Source: Mycobacterium lepraemurium
GTDB lineage: Bacteria > Actinomycetota > Actinomycetes > Mycobacteriales > Mycobacteriaceae
Direction of reading: 5' to 3'
Assembly (NCBI GenBank): GCA_002291465.1
Contig: CP021238.1
Location: 3,224,001-3,288,000, forward strand
DNA: 64,000 bases
Part shown: in pieces, positions 27,211-35,744 of the stretch
Layout: each line of letters opens with the position of its first letter
Position numbering within the stretch: position 1 is the stretch's first letter
Program-made: the position numbers and the translations under genes
The notes under the pieces: generated by a model
What the model was told of the DNA's origin: nothing
What the model saw: only the letters and a program-made list of their open reading frames with translations
The model's database searches: none

Positions 27211-28298
27211 ATGGATTTCGGCTTCCTACCGGCAGAGGTGAACTCTGCCCGGATGTATGCCGGCCCCGGGTCGGGTTCGCTGTTGGCCGCCGCGGGGAGC
27301 TGGGACTCGTTGGCGGCGGAGTTGAGCATCACGGCCGCGGTGTACGAATTCGGTGCTTGCCGGCCTGACGGGCCTGTACTGGCACGGGCTCGCGTCCCAG
27401 GCGATGGCGGCCGGCGCCGCCCCCTACGTGGGGTGGCTGCACACGACCGCCGAACGGGCACAGCAGACCGCGACGCAGGCCCGCGCCGCCGCGGCGGCCT
27501 ACGAATTGGCGCATGCCATAACGGTGCCCCCCGCCGCCGTCGCGGCCAACCGCACCCAGCTGGCGGCGCTGGCTGCGACGAACTTCTTCGGCCAGAACAC
27601 CGCGGCCATCGCGGACACCGAAGCGCAGTACGCCGAATACTGGGCCCAGGACGCCGCCGCGATGTATGCCTAATCGTCCAGTTAGGCTGCGGCAGACCAG
27701 TTTTAGCCGTTCCCCTCGCCCCGCCGAACCACCGACCCGGGCGGGGTGACGGCCCAGAAGGCCGCCGTCGCCGCGGCCGAAACGGGCAGCGCGAGTACGG
27801 ATTCGGGGACGCAGGTGATCCCCCCGACACCCGGGGCCTCGGAAATCCCGCTCGATTTCCGGATCCTAGACACCATCCTGGGAGCCCAGACCACGCTCAG
27901 GTCGATCTTCACCGCCGAGGGGATCCCGGCCGGAATCATCCAGGCCGACAAGAACTTGGGCGTACTGCCCAATCTCGCGGCGGTTCCGGCCGCGCTCCCC
28001 CGGACACCCGCGCTGAGCGCCTCGTCGACCGGATTGGGCAGAATCGACGCGGTGCTGGCCCGGGCCGCACGGATCGGCCCGATGTCGGTACCCGCCGGCT
28101 GGACCGCCGCGACGGGCAATCCCGTTGCCGCAGCGCCGGTCACCGGCTGGTCCGAGCCGAGCGTCGGTCCGACGCGCGTCCCGGTGTGACCGCGCCCGGT
28201 CTTCCCGGGATACCGGGCACCACGCTCAGACGAGCGGCGCTGGTGGTGCCCCGCTACGGCGTGCGGATCACGGTCATGGCCCGCCCGCCGCCGGCTGA
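27211..28298 (+). pseudogene. PPE-family protein (PPE51-like position), frameshifts and three stops
   Basis: ATG at 27211 ([20 protein letters not shown]; note PAE in place of PPE). An extra T near 27349 breaks the frame after AAVYE. The new frame then meets TAA 27671-27673, TAG 27683-27685 and TAG 27704-27706 within 36 bases, in the region that should read as a Ser/Ala linker. Clean sequence resumes ([28 protein letters not shown]) to a TGA at 28187-28189. The end ([15 protein letters not shown]) lies in yet another frame, with the expected stop near 28296. At least five lesions. Adjacency to hisN matches PPE51 of M. tuberculosis, an outer-membrane uptake protein for small carbon sources, so loss could limit nutrient use. 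Confidence 0.8.
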
Positions 28299-28301
28299 AT
28301 C

Positions 28302-28655
28302 TCAGCCGCCCGACTGGGGCGGCGGGGACGGCTCGGGCGGCGCCGGCGGGGCAAACCTCCAATTGTCCGGATTCTTCGACGAATACAGCACCGGGAACAG
28401 CTGACTGATGGTCGGCCACTGATTCACGTCGACGGCCATCCGCTGATACACCGCGTGTTCGTTGACGGTGGGGCCGTTGATCACGCCGGCGATGGTGACG
28501 TACTACTCGCCGGTGGCCTCGGGCCGCGGGCTGACCCCGGTCACCAGCAGGGTGCCGCTCAGCAGCTCACCCCGGGGCCCGCGCGGAACGAACCGCTGGA
28601 CGAGGAACACCGCCAACACGGCCACCAACAACACCAGCAGTCCGAATTCCCACAC
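28302..28655 (-). pseudogene. Small single-pass membrane protein interrupted by in-frame TAG
   Basis: From GTG 28653-28655 the frame gives a membrane helix (FGLLVLLVAVLAVFLVQRFV, residues 4-23), a basic RGPRGELLSGTLLVTGVS segment, then TAG at 28503-28505 after PEATGE. The same frame continues for 66 codons ([40 protein letters not shown]) and ends in a Pro-rich tail at 28302. CAG to TAG is the likely change. The gene sits between PPE51-like and hisN on the opposite strand, and its 3' end abuts the expected PPE stop. Function unknown; membrane-anchored with the C-terminus probably outside. Confidence 0.65.
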
Positions 28656-28731
28656 CCGGCCATGGTAGGACTGCTCACATGAATCGCACCGGCGGCGATG
28701 CGTCGCCCGGTGAACCAAGGGAGCGGCGCGG

Positions 28732-29511
28732 GTGAGCAGCGACGATCTGGCGCTGGCGTTGCTGCTGGCCGACCGGGCGGATGCGGTGACCTCGGCCCGG
28801 TTCGGCGCGTTGGACCTGCGCATCGACACCAAACCGGACCTGACGCCGGTCACCGACGCCGATCGCGCCGCCGAGGCCGAGCTGCGCGCGGTGCTGGCGC
28901 GGCAGCGCCCGAACCACAGCGTCGTCGGGGAAGAGTTCGGCGGAGACACCGTCTTCACCGGGCGGCAATGGATCATCGACCCCATCGACGGCACCAAGAA
29001 CTTCGTCCGCGGGGTGCCGGTGTGGGCCACCCTGATCGCGTTGCTGCACGACGGCGTTCCCGTCGTCGGCGTGGTGAGCGCCCCGGCGCTGGCGCGCCGG
29101 TGGTGGGCCGCGTACGGCCGGGGAGCGTTCGTCGCGGTCAATGGGGCCGCCGCCCGTCGGCTGTCGGTTTCCCCTGTGGCACAACTGGATTCGGCCAGTC
29201 TTTCGTTCTCCAGCCTGTCCGGGTGGGCGCAACTGGGCCTGCAGGATCGATTCCTGGCGCTGACGGATGCAGTGTGGCGGGTGCGCGCCTTCGGCGACTT
29301 CCTGTCCTACTGCCTGGTGGCCGAAGGGGCCGTCGACATCGCCGCCGAACCGGAGGTGTCGGTGTGGGACCTGGCCGCCCTCGACATCCTAGTGCGCGAG
29401 GCCGGCGGGACGCTGACCGGGTTGGACGGCACCCCCGGGCCGCATCGCGGCAACGCGGTGGCCAGCAATGGACTGCTACAACGACAGGTGCTCGAGCGCC
29501 TCGCACTGTGA
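28732..29511 (+). CDS. hisN: Histidinol-phosphatase, inositol-monophosphatase family
   Basis: 259 residues from GTG 28732. The metal-binding signatures of the IMPase fold are intact: VVGEEFGG (Glu), [15 protein letters not shown] (the DPIDGTxNF motif, residues about 84-97) and the late [19 protein letters not shown] (WDxA motif). In M. tuberculosis the homologue Rv3137 is assigned as HisN, which hydrolyses L-histidinol phosphate in histidine synthesis; homologues can also act on inositol phosphates. The position between the PPE pair and fadE24 is conserved. No lesion seen. The M. tuberculosis pflA-like gene that follows there is absent. Confidence 0.85.
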   Translation: MSSDDLALALLLADRADAVTSARFGALDLRIDTKPDLTPVTDADRAAEAELRAVLARQRPNHSVVGEEFGGDTVFTGRQWIIDPIDGTKNFVRGVPVWATLIALLHDGVPVVGVVSAPALARRWWAAYGRGAFVAVNGAAARRLSVSPVAQLDSASLSFSSLSGWAQLGLQDRFLALTDAVWRVRAFGDFLSYCLVAEGAVDIAAEPEVSVWDLAALDILVREAGGTLTGLDGTPGPHRGNAVASNGLLQRQVLERLAL

Positions 29512-29533
29512 ATTAGTCAACAAGTATTCTCCG

Positions 29534-29557
29534 CGATCTTACTCCGGAGTAAGATCG
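29534..29557. promoter_or_regulatory. 24-bp perfect palindrome, operator candidate for fadE24-fadE23-fadB4
   Basis: Two 12-base arms (CGATCTTACTCC and its exact complement) meet without a spacer at 29545/29546, 39 bp before the fadE24 ATG. Its A/T-rich arms stand out from the surroundings. Length and symmetry are typical of TetR/FadR-type operators. The lipid-degradation operon directly downstream makes it the probable site of a repressor. The regulator is not encoded next to it. Confidence 0.7.
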
Positions 29558-29596
29558 GCTCTATCCGCACTGCCCACCAACCTGAGGCTGCTGAAA

Positions 29597-30988
29597 ATGA
29601 CCGATTCCGGTTCCACCAAGACCCCCGCCCGCGTCAAACGGCGTGACCGCCAATCCGGCGTCGGGCTGCAACCGCACAAACGCACGGGCATCGACATCGC
29701 CATCGCGCTGCTCACCCCGCTGGTCGGGCAGGAGTTCCTGGACAAGTACCATCTGCGCGACCCGCTCAACCGGGGCCTGCGGTACGGCACCAAGACCATC
29801 TTCTCCACCGGCGCCGCCACGTCCCGGCAATTCAAGCGGGTACAGAACCTGCGCGGCGGGCCGACCCGGTTCAAGTCCAGCGGCAAGGACTACTTCGACC
29901 TGACCCCCGACGACGAGCAGAAGATGATCGTCGAGACGCTCGACGAATTCGCCGCCGAGGTGCTGCGGCCCGCCGCCCACGACGCCGACGAGGCGGCGAC
30001 CTACCCGCGCGACCTGATCGCCAAGGCCGCCGAGCTGGGCATCACCGCGATCAACATCCCCGAGGACTTCGACGGCATCGCCGCGCACCGCTCCAGCGTG
30101 ACCAACGTGCTGGTCGCCGAGGCGCTGGCGTACGGCGACATGGGCCTGGCGCTACCGTTGCTGGCCCCGGGTGGCGTGGCCTCCGCGCTGACCCATTGGG
30201 GCAGCGCCGAGCAGCAGGCCACCTATCTGCCGGAGTTCGCCGGCGAGAACGTGCCACAGGCCTGCGTAGCCATCGCCGAACCGCAACCGCTGTTCGACCC
30301 CACCCGGCTGAAGACCACCGCGGTGCGCACCCCGAGCGGATACCGCCTCGACGGGGTGAAGTCCCTGGTGCCCGCCGCCGCCGACGCCGAGCTGTTCATC
30401 GTCGGCGCGCAGCTGGACGGCAAACCGGCCCTGTTCATCGTCGAATCCTCGACGAAAGGCCTTACCGTGAAAGCGGATCCGAGCATGGGAATCCGGGCGG
30501 CGGGGCTGGGCCACGTCGAACTGTCCGGGGTGACGGTGCCGCTGGGCGCCCGGCTCGGCGAAGACGAGGCCACCGACGACGACTATTCCGAGGCGATCGC
30601 CCTGTCCCGGCTGGGCTGGGCGGCGCTGACGGTCGGGACGTCGCACGCGGTGCTCGACTATGTGGTGCCCTACGTGAAGGAACGCGAGGCCTTCGGCGAG
30701 CCGATCGCACGCCGGCAGGCGGTCGCCTTCATGTGCGCCAACATCGCCATCGAGTTGGACGGGCTGCGGCTGATCACCTGGCGCGGCGCGGCGCGCGCCG
30801 AACAGGGCCTGCCGTTCGCCCGCGAGGCGGCGCTGGCCAAGCGGCTCGGCGCCGACAAGGGCATGCAGATCGGCTCCGACGGCGTCCAGCTGCTCGGCGG
30901 CCACGGCTACACCAAGGAGCACCCGGTCGAACGCTGGTACCGCGACCTGCGGGCCCTCGGCGTCGCCGAGGGCGTCGTGGTTATCTGA
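29597..30988 (+). CDS. fadE24: Acyl-CoA dehydrogenase FadE24
   Basis: 463 residues from ATG 29597 (MTDSGSTKTPARVKRRDRQS). A basic N-terminal extension of about 110 residues precedes the dehydrogenase fold: N-terminal helices from DDEQKMIVETLDEFAAEVL, a beta domain (ACVAIAEP, LDGVKSLVPAAADAELFIVG), and a C-terminal helical domain ending QLLGGHGYTKEHPVERWYRD. FAD-dependent enzyme of beta-oxidation, cytoplasmic. It is followed after 32 bp by fadE23, with which it probably forms a heteromeric dehydrogenase as many mycobacterial FadE pairs do. In M. tuberculosis fadE24 and fadE23 are induced by isoniazid. Probably controlled by the palindrome at 29534-29557. Intact. Confidence 0.9.
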   Translation: MTDSGSTKTPARVKRRDRQSGVGLQPHKRTGIDIAIALLTPLVGQEFLDKYHLRDPLNRGLRYGTKTIFSTGAATSRQFKRVQNLRGGPTRFKSSGKDYFDLTPDDEQKMIVETLDEFAAEVLRPAAHDADEAATYPRDLIAKAAELGITAINIPEDFDGIAAHRSSVTNVLVAEALAYGDMGLALPLLAPGGVASALTHWGSAEQQATYLPEFAGENVPQACVAIAEPQPLFDPTRLKTTAVRTPSGYRLDGVKSLVPAAADAELFIVGAQLDGKPALFIVESSTKGLTVKADPSMGIRAAGLGHVELSGVTVPLGARLGEDEATDDDYSEAIALSRLGWAALTVGTSHAVLDYVVPYVKEREAFGEPIARRQAVAFMCANIAIELDGLRLITWRGAARAEQGLPFAREAALAKRLGADKGMQIGSDGVQLLGGHGYTKEHPVERWYRDLRALGVAEGVVVI

Positions 30989-31020
30989 GTCGCTATCCGC
31001 ACCGAGCTGAAAGTTCAATC

Positions 31021-32226
31021 ATGGCAATCAATCTGGAACTTTCCCGCAAGATGCAGGTGGTTACCACGAAGACGCATCAGGGCGCCGCGGAGTTGATGCG
31101 CCCGATCGCGCGCAAGTACGACCTGAAGGAACACGCCTACCCGGTCGAGCTGGACATGCTGATCAGCCTGTTCGAAGGGGCTTCGGAGTCAATCGAATTC
31201 GCCGGGGCGAACGCGCTGGGCGGCGAGGACGAAGAACGGGACAAGAACCACAACGGCGCCAACATGGCCGCGCTGCTGCAGACGCTGGAAGCCAGCTGGG
31301 GCGACCTCGCGATGATGCTCTCGGTGCCCTACCAGGGGTTGGGCAACGCGGCCATCTCCGCGGTCGCCAACGACGAGCAGCTGCAGCGGCTGGGCAAGGT
31401 GTGGGCGGCGATGGCCATCACTGAGCCCGACTTCGGATCGGACTCGGCGGCGGTGTCGACGACCGCCACCCTGGACGGCGACGAGTACGTAATCAACGGC
31501 GAGAAGATCTTCGTCACCGCCGGCTCGCGGGCCACCCACATCGTGGTGTGGGCGACGCTGGACAAGTCGAAGGGCCGCCCGGCGATCAAGTCATTCATCG
31601 TGCCGCGCGAGCATCCCGGCGTCACCGTCGAGCGGCTCGAGAAGAAGCTCGGCATCAAGGGCTCCGACACCGCGGCCATCCGGTTCGACAACGTCCGCAT
31701 CCCCAAGGAAAACCTGCTCGGCAACCCGGAAATCGAAGAGGGCAAAGGCTTTTCGGGGGTGATGGAGACCTTCGACAACACCCGGCCCATCGTTGCCGCC
31801 ATGGCCGTCGGGGTGGCCCGCGCCGCGCTGGAGGAGATCCGCAAGATCCTCACCGAGGCCGGCGTGGAGATCTCCTACGACAAACCCGCGCACGTCCAGA
31901 GCGCGGCCGCGGCCGAGTTCCTGCGGATGGAAGCCAACTGGGAGTCGGCCTATCTGCTGTCGCTGCGGGCGGCGTGGCAGGCCGACAACAAGATCCCCAA
32001 CTCCAAAGAAGCGTCCATGAGCAAGGCCAAGGCGGGCCGGATGGCCACCGACGTCACCCTCAAGACCGTCGAATTGGCGGGCACCGCAGGCTATTCCGAG
32101 CAGTCACTGCTGGAGAAGTGGGCGCGTGACTCCAAGATCCTGGACATCTTCGAGGGCACCCAGCATATCCAGCAGCTGGTGGTGGCCCGCCGCCTGCTGG
32201 GCCTGTCGTCGGCCGAACTCAAGTAG
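31021..32226 (+). CDS. fadE23: Acyl-CoA dehydrogenase FadE23
   Basis: 401 residues from ATG 31021 (MAINLELSRKMQVVTTKTHQ). The order of elements is standard: an N-terminal helical domain, AMAITEPDFGSDSAAVSTTA with the FAD/substrate contact, YVINGEKIFVTAGSRATHIV, and a C-terminal domain with KILDIFEGTQHIQQLVVARR carrying the catalytic-base Glu of the EGTxxIQ motif. Cytoplasmic FAD enzyme oxidising acyl-CoA, probably in complex with FadE24. The natural substrate is unknown. The frame is open far upstream but that part is the shadow of fadE24. No lesion. Confidence 0.9.
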   Translation: MAINLELSRKMQVVTTKTHQGAAELMRPIARKYDLKEHAYPVELDMLISLFEGASESIEFAGANALGGEDEERDKNHNGANMAALLQTLEASWGDLAMMLSVPYQGLGNAAISAVANDEQLQRLGKVWAAMAITEPDFGSDSAAVSTTATLDGDEYVINGEKIFVTAGSRATHIVVWATLDKSKGRPAIKSFIVPREHPGVTVERLEKKLGIKGSDTAAIRFDNVRIPKENLLGNPEIEEGKGFSGVMETFDNTRPIVAAMAVGVARAALEEIRKILTEAGVEISYDKPAHVQSAAAAEFLRMEANWESAYLLSLRAAWQADNKIPNSKEASMSKAKAGRMATDVTLKTVELAGTAGYSEQSLLEKWARDSKILDIFEGTQHIQQLVVARRLLGLSSAELK

Positions 32227-32394
32227 CGGCCGGACTATCGGCGTTGCGCGCCGAGCGTGCAACCACCGCGAGGCATCGGCCGTTTTCTCGCCGCGAGTAC
32301 ACGTTCGGCGGCAGTCAAGCGCGCCGACGAATCCTCCGGCCGGGCGTGGTGCGGGTCGCCGACGGTTTTTGAGCCGGCAGTACGCTGTTCGACC

Positions 32395-33366
32395 ATGCGT
32401 GCTGCACGAGTGACTCGACTGGACGGTCCGGATGCGATCGAGGTGACGGACGTCGACGAACCGGCCGGCGACGGCGTCGTCGTCGACGTGCACGCGGCCG
32501 GGGTGGCCTTCCCGGACGCCCTGCTCACCCGCGGCCTCTACCAGTACCGGCCGGAGTTGCCGTTCGTGCTCGGCGCCGAGATCGCCGGCGTGGTGCGGTC
32601 CGCGCCCGAGGGCGCGCACGTGCGTTCCGGCGACCGGGTCGTCGGCCTCACCATGCTGTCCGGCGGCATGGCCGAGGTCGCGGTGATGGCCCCCGACCGG
32701 GTGTTCAAGCTGCCCGACAACGTCAGCTTCGAGGCCGGCGCCGGCCTGCTCTTCAACGACCTCACGGTGTACTTCGCGCTGACCGTGCGGGGCCGGCTGC
32801 AGCGCGGCGAGACGGTGCTCGTGCACGGCGCGGCCGGCGGTATCGGCACGTCGGCGCTGCGACTGGCGCCGGCGCTGGGCGCCGCCCGCACTATCGCCGT
32901 GGTCAGCACGACGGACAAGGCCGACATCGCCACGGCGGCCGACGCGACGGACGTCGTGCTGGCCGCCGGCTTCAAGGACGCCGTGAAGGAGCTGAACCAC
33001 GGCCGCGGCGTCGACATCGTCGTCGACCCGGTCGGCGGCGACCGGTTCACCGATTCGCTGCGCTCGCTGGCCCCTGGCGGACGACTGCTGGTGGTCGGCT
33101 TCACCGGCGGCGAGATCCCCACGGTCAAGGTAAACCGGTTGCTGCTCAACAACATCGACGTGGTCGGCGTCGGCTGGGGCGCCTGGACGGGCACCCACCC
33201 CGGCGCGCTGGCCGAGCAGTGGGCCGGGCTCGAGCGACTGCTCACCTCCGGTGAACTGGCCCCACCCGAACCGGTGGTCTATCCGCTCGACGAGGCCGCG
33301 GCGGCCGTGGCCTCGCTGGAGAACCGCACCGCCAAGGGCAAGGTCGTGCTGCGCGTGCGCGGTTAG
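32395..33366 (+). CDS. fadB4: Zinc-independent quinone oxidoreductase/enoyl reductase family FadB4
   Basis: 323 residues from ATG 32395 (MRAARVTRLDGPDAIEV). An MDR-superfamily enzyme: an N-terminal GroES-like domain (VVDVHAAGVAFPDALLTRGL, FVLGAEIAGVV) without the Cys/His zinc ligands, then a Rossmann NADPH site with the AAGGIGTSALRLA motif (about residues 145-157) and GFTGGEIPTVKVN near the substrate cleft. Annotated FadB4 in M. tuberculosis, yet structurally an NADPH quinone/enoyl reductase rather than a hydroxyacyl-CoA dehydrogenase. The third gene of the fadE24-fadE23 set, 168 bp behind fadE23; a hairpin follows its stop. Confidence 0.88.
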   Translation: MRAARVTRLDGPDAIEVTDVDEPAGDGVVVDVHAAGVAFPDALLTRGLYQYRPELPFVLGAEIAGVVRSAPEGAHVRSGDRVVGLTMLSGGMAEVAVMAPDRVFKLPDNVSFEAGAGLLFNDLTVYFALTVRGRLQRGETVLVHGAAGGIGTSALRLAPALGAARTIAVVSTTDKADIATAADATDVVLAAGFKDAVKELNHGRGVDIVVDPVGGDRFTDSLRSLAPGGRLLVVGFTGGEIPTVKVNRLLLNNIDVVGVGWGAWTGTHPGALAEQWAGLERLLTSGELAPPEPVVYPLDEAAAAVASLENRTAKGKVVLRVRG

Positions 33367-33388
33367 GCGCTCGGCGCCGGCGGCACCC

Positions 33389-33409
33389 GGGCGGGCCTTG
33401 TGCCCGCCC
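33389..33409 (+). terminator. GC hairpin after fadB4
   Basis: Perfect 8-bp stem GGGCGGGC / GCCCGCCC with a 5-base loop CTTGT, 23 bp after the fadB4 stop. It is followed by an A-rich, not T-rich, stretch, so it would be one of the U-less (I-shaped) terminators proposed for mycobacteria. Confidence 0.4.
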
Positions 33410-33416
33410 AAAAGAA

Positions 33417-33432
33417 AAAGTAATGTCACTTT
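33417..33432. promoter_or_regulatory. AAAGT-n6-ACTTT inverted repeat before the catabolic operon
   Basis: Arms AAAGT (33417-33421) and ACTTT (33428-33432) flank AATGTC. It lies 42 bp upstream of the first gene of an operon that encodes its own TetR regulator (37872-38483), so it is a candidate autoregulatory operator. The site is A+T-rich in a G+C-rich setting. Confidence 0.35.
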
Positions 33433-33473
33433 CAGTTTTTTGCCGCCGAGCTTGCCCCGCCGGAGGAGCCACC

Positions 33474-34569
33474 ATGGAATCCTTTATTCACCTGCGCAAA
33501 GGCCGGACACCGGGCCGGCTGCACGCCGATCTCGACGGGCTCAAGGACGACGAGCTGGGCCGCGGCGGCTTCACCGGCCGCACCGCCAACATGTACCACC
33601 GCCACGACCCCACCGCCTACCGCGTGCAGCGCCCGCTGCGACCCATCGACGTGTTGACCTCCGAACTCAAACCGAGCGACGCCAGCGACGCCAACGGCGG
33701 GCCGTTGCTGATGTTCGCCAACCCCGACTGCCGCATCTCGCTGTCGCGCCGTAGCAAGCCGATGCCGTTCTACGTCCGCCACGTCGACGGCGACATGCTG
33801 TGCTTCGTCCACGGCGGCGCCGGGTTGCTGCACACCGAGTTCGGGCCCATGCCCTACCGCCAAGGCGACTGGGTGTATCTGCCCAAGGCGACGACGTGGC
33901 GCCAGCTTCCGGATGCCAAGACCACGCTGCTGATGATCGAGGCCACCGACGAGTTCCGCGTCCCGCCGCCCGGGCCGCTGGGCCGGCACTTCCCGTTCGA
34001 CCCGTCGCAGGCCACCATCCCCGAGCCGCAAGCACTCGATGACGATTCCGCCCGCGACGAGTACGAGGTCCGGCTGGTGCATGAGAGCGGCCCAACAACG
34101 CTGTTCTACCAACACAATCCGCTCGACGTCGAGGGCTGGCGCGGTGACAACTTCGCGTTCACCTTCAACATCGCCGACTACAACGTGGTGACCTCCGACA
34201 GCGTCCACCTACCGCCGACCGTGCACCTGTTCATGCAGGCCACCGGCGTGTACGTGATGAACTTTCTGCCCAAACCGGCCGAGGGGCGTGCCCGGCACCG
34301 AACGCACCCCCTAGTATCACCGCAACGTCGACTACGACGAGATCGCCTTCTTCCACGGCGGCTCGCTCTACGGCACCCCGATGCCGCCCGGGCTGATTTC
34401 CCATGCGCCGCAAGGAGTTCACCACGGCGTACCGGAGAAGGCGCGGGAGCGGGCCCGCCGCAAGTTCGACGAGTATGCCCGGGTCGACTGGCAGGTGATC
34501 GCCGTCGACACCCGCCGCCGGCTGACGCCGTCGGCGGAGGTACTGGCCCACGACCTAGGACAGCACTGA
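33474..34569 (+). pseudogene. Homogentisate 1,2-dioxygenase-like cupin, frameshift plus TAG
   Basis: ATG 33474 with a strong Shine-Dalgarno (GGAGGAG). The sequence follows the HgmA family: MESFIHLRKGRTPGRLHADL, a cupin core (MPFYVRHVDGDMLCFVHGG, YRQGDWVYLPKATTWRQ), and the late Fe-ligand region FFHGGSLYGTPMPPGLISHA. The family opens aromatic rings of homogentisate with O2. A G run at 34283-34286 has one base too many (PAEG then VPGTERTP expected). In the resumed frame a TAG at 34312-34314 replaces the Trp of TPWYHRN. Both lesions precede the C-terminal metal site. The TGA overlaps the ATG of the next gene. First gene of a ten-gene operon. Confidence 0.8.
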
Positions 34570-35744
34570 TGAAACACGAATACGACCGCATCCCCTATCT
34601 GGTTGACTTCCAGAACCATTCGGGCGTCCGGGATGTCTACGGCGGGCTGGCCGAGATCACCGTGCTGGAGAGCTACCTGCTCAAACCGAAGAACAAGCCG
34701 AGCGACACCGTGCTGGTGTTCATGCACCCGATCGGCAGCGGCGCCTACCTGCCGATGATCAACGCGCTGGCCCGCGCCGGCCATCACGTCATCTACTGCA
34801 ACAGCCGGTTCCGCGGCACCGACTCGGCCCTGCTGATGGAGAAGGTGGTCGAGGATCTCGGCGAGTGCATCAAGGACGCCAAGAATCGACTCGGCTACAC
34901 CAAGGTGGTGCTGGCCGGATGGAGCGGCGGCGGCTCGCTGTCGGTGTTCTACCAGCAGCAGGCGCAGAATCCGACCATCCCGTCCAGCCCGTCCGGCGAC
35001 GGCCCGGACCTGACCAAGCTCGACCTGACCCCCGCCGACGGCATCATGCTGCTCGCCGCGCACATCAGCAGGCACGGCACGCTGAGCGAGTGGCTGGACG
35101 CGTCCATCCTCGACGAATCCGACCCCACTAAGCGCGATCCCGAGCTGGACCTGTACAACCCCGACAACCCGAACCAACCGCCCTACAGCCAGGAGTTCTT
35201 GGACCGCTACCGGCAGGCCCAGATCGACCGCAACCGCCGCATCACCGCGTGGGTCAAAGCCAAGCTGGCCGAGTTGAAGGCCGCGGGCCGCCCCGACGAC
35301 GAATTCGGATTCGTCGTGCACGGCACCATGGCCGACCCGCGCTGGCTGGACCCGACCGTCGATCCCAACGAACGCACCCCGGGAACGTGCTACCTGGGGG
35401 ATCCTCGAGTGGTGAACATGAGCCCCGTCGGGTTGGCGCGGTTCTGCACGCTGCGCGGCTGGCTGTCGCAGTGGAGCTACGACGACGCCCGCGGCGACGC
35501 GCTGGCCTGCGGGCCCGACATCGCCATCCCGGCGCTGGTGATCGGTAACCTGGCCGATGACGCCTGCACCCCCAGCCACACCCGGTGGCTGTTCCAGGCG
35601 ATCGGACACCACGACAAGGAGATGCACGAAATCCAGGGCGCCACACACTATTACGCGGGACCGGACCAGCGCGACGCGCTGCGCTCGGCGGTCGGCATCG
35701 TCACCGACTGGCTAGTCCGGCACGACTTCGCGGAGAAGGCATGA
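34569..35744 (+). CDS. Alpha/beta hydrolase in the catabolic operon
   Basis: 391 residues; ATG at 34569 overlaps the preceding TGA. Alpha/beta-hydrolase fold with the oxyanion region FMHPIGSGAYLP, the nucleophile elbow GWSGGGSLSVFY, a probable catalytic Asp in NLADDACTPS and His in GATHYYAG. The length exceeds a minimal hydrolase because of a lid of about 120 residues. It lies between a ring-cleavage-type dioxygenase and a CoA transferase, so a C-C or ester hydrolase acting on a ring-opened intermediate is plausible; substrate unknown. Frame intact although the genes around it are damaged. Confidence 0.8.
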   Translation: MKHEYDRIPYLVDFQNHSGVRDVYGGLAEITVLESYLLKPKNKPSDTVLVFMHPIGSGAYLPMINALARAGHHVIYCNSRFRGTDSALLMEKVVEDLGECIKDAKNRLGYTKVVLAGWSGGGSLSVFYQQQAQNPTIPSSPSGDGPDLTKLDLTPADGIMLLAAHISRHGTLSEWLDASILDESDPTKRDPELDLYNPDNPNQPPYSQEFLDRYRQAQIDRNRRITAWVKAKLAELKAAGRPDDEFGFVVHGTMADPRWLDPTVDPNERTPGTCYLGDPRVVNMSPVGLARFCTLRGWLSQWSYDDARGDALACGPDIAIPALVIGNLADDACTPSHTRWLFQAIGHHDKEMHEIQGATHYYAGPDQRDALRSAVGIVTDWLVRHDFAEKA

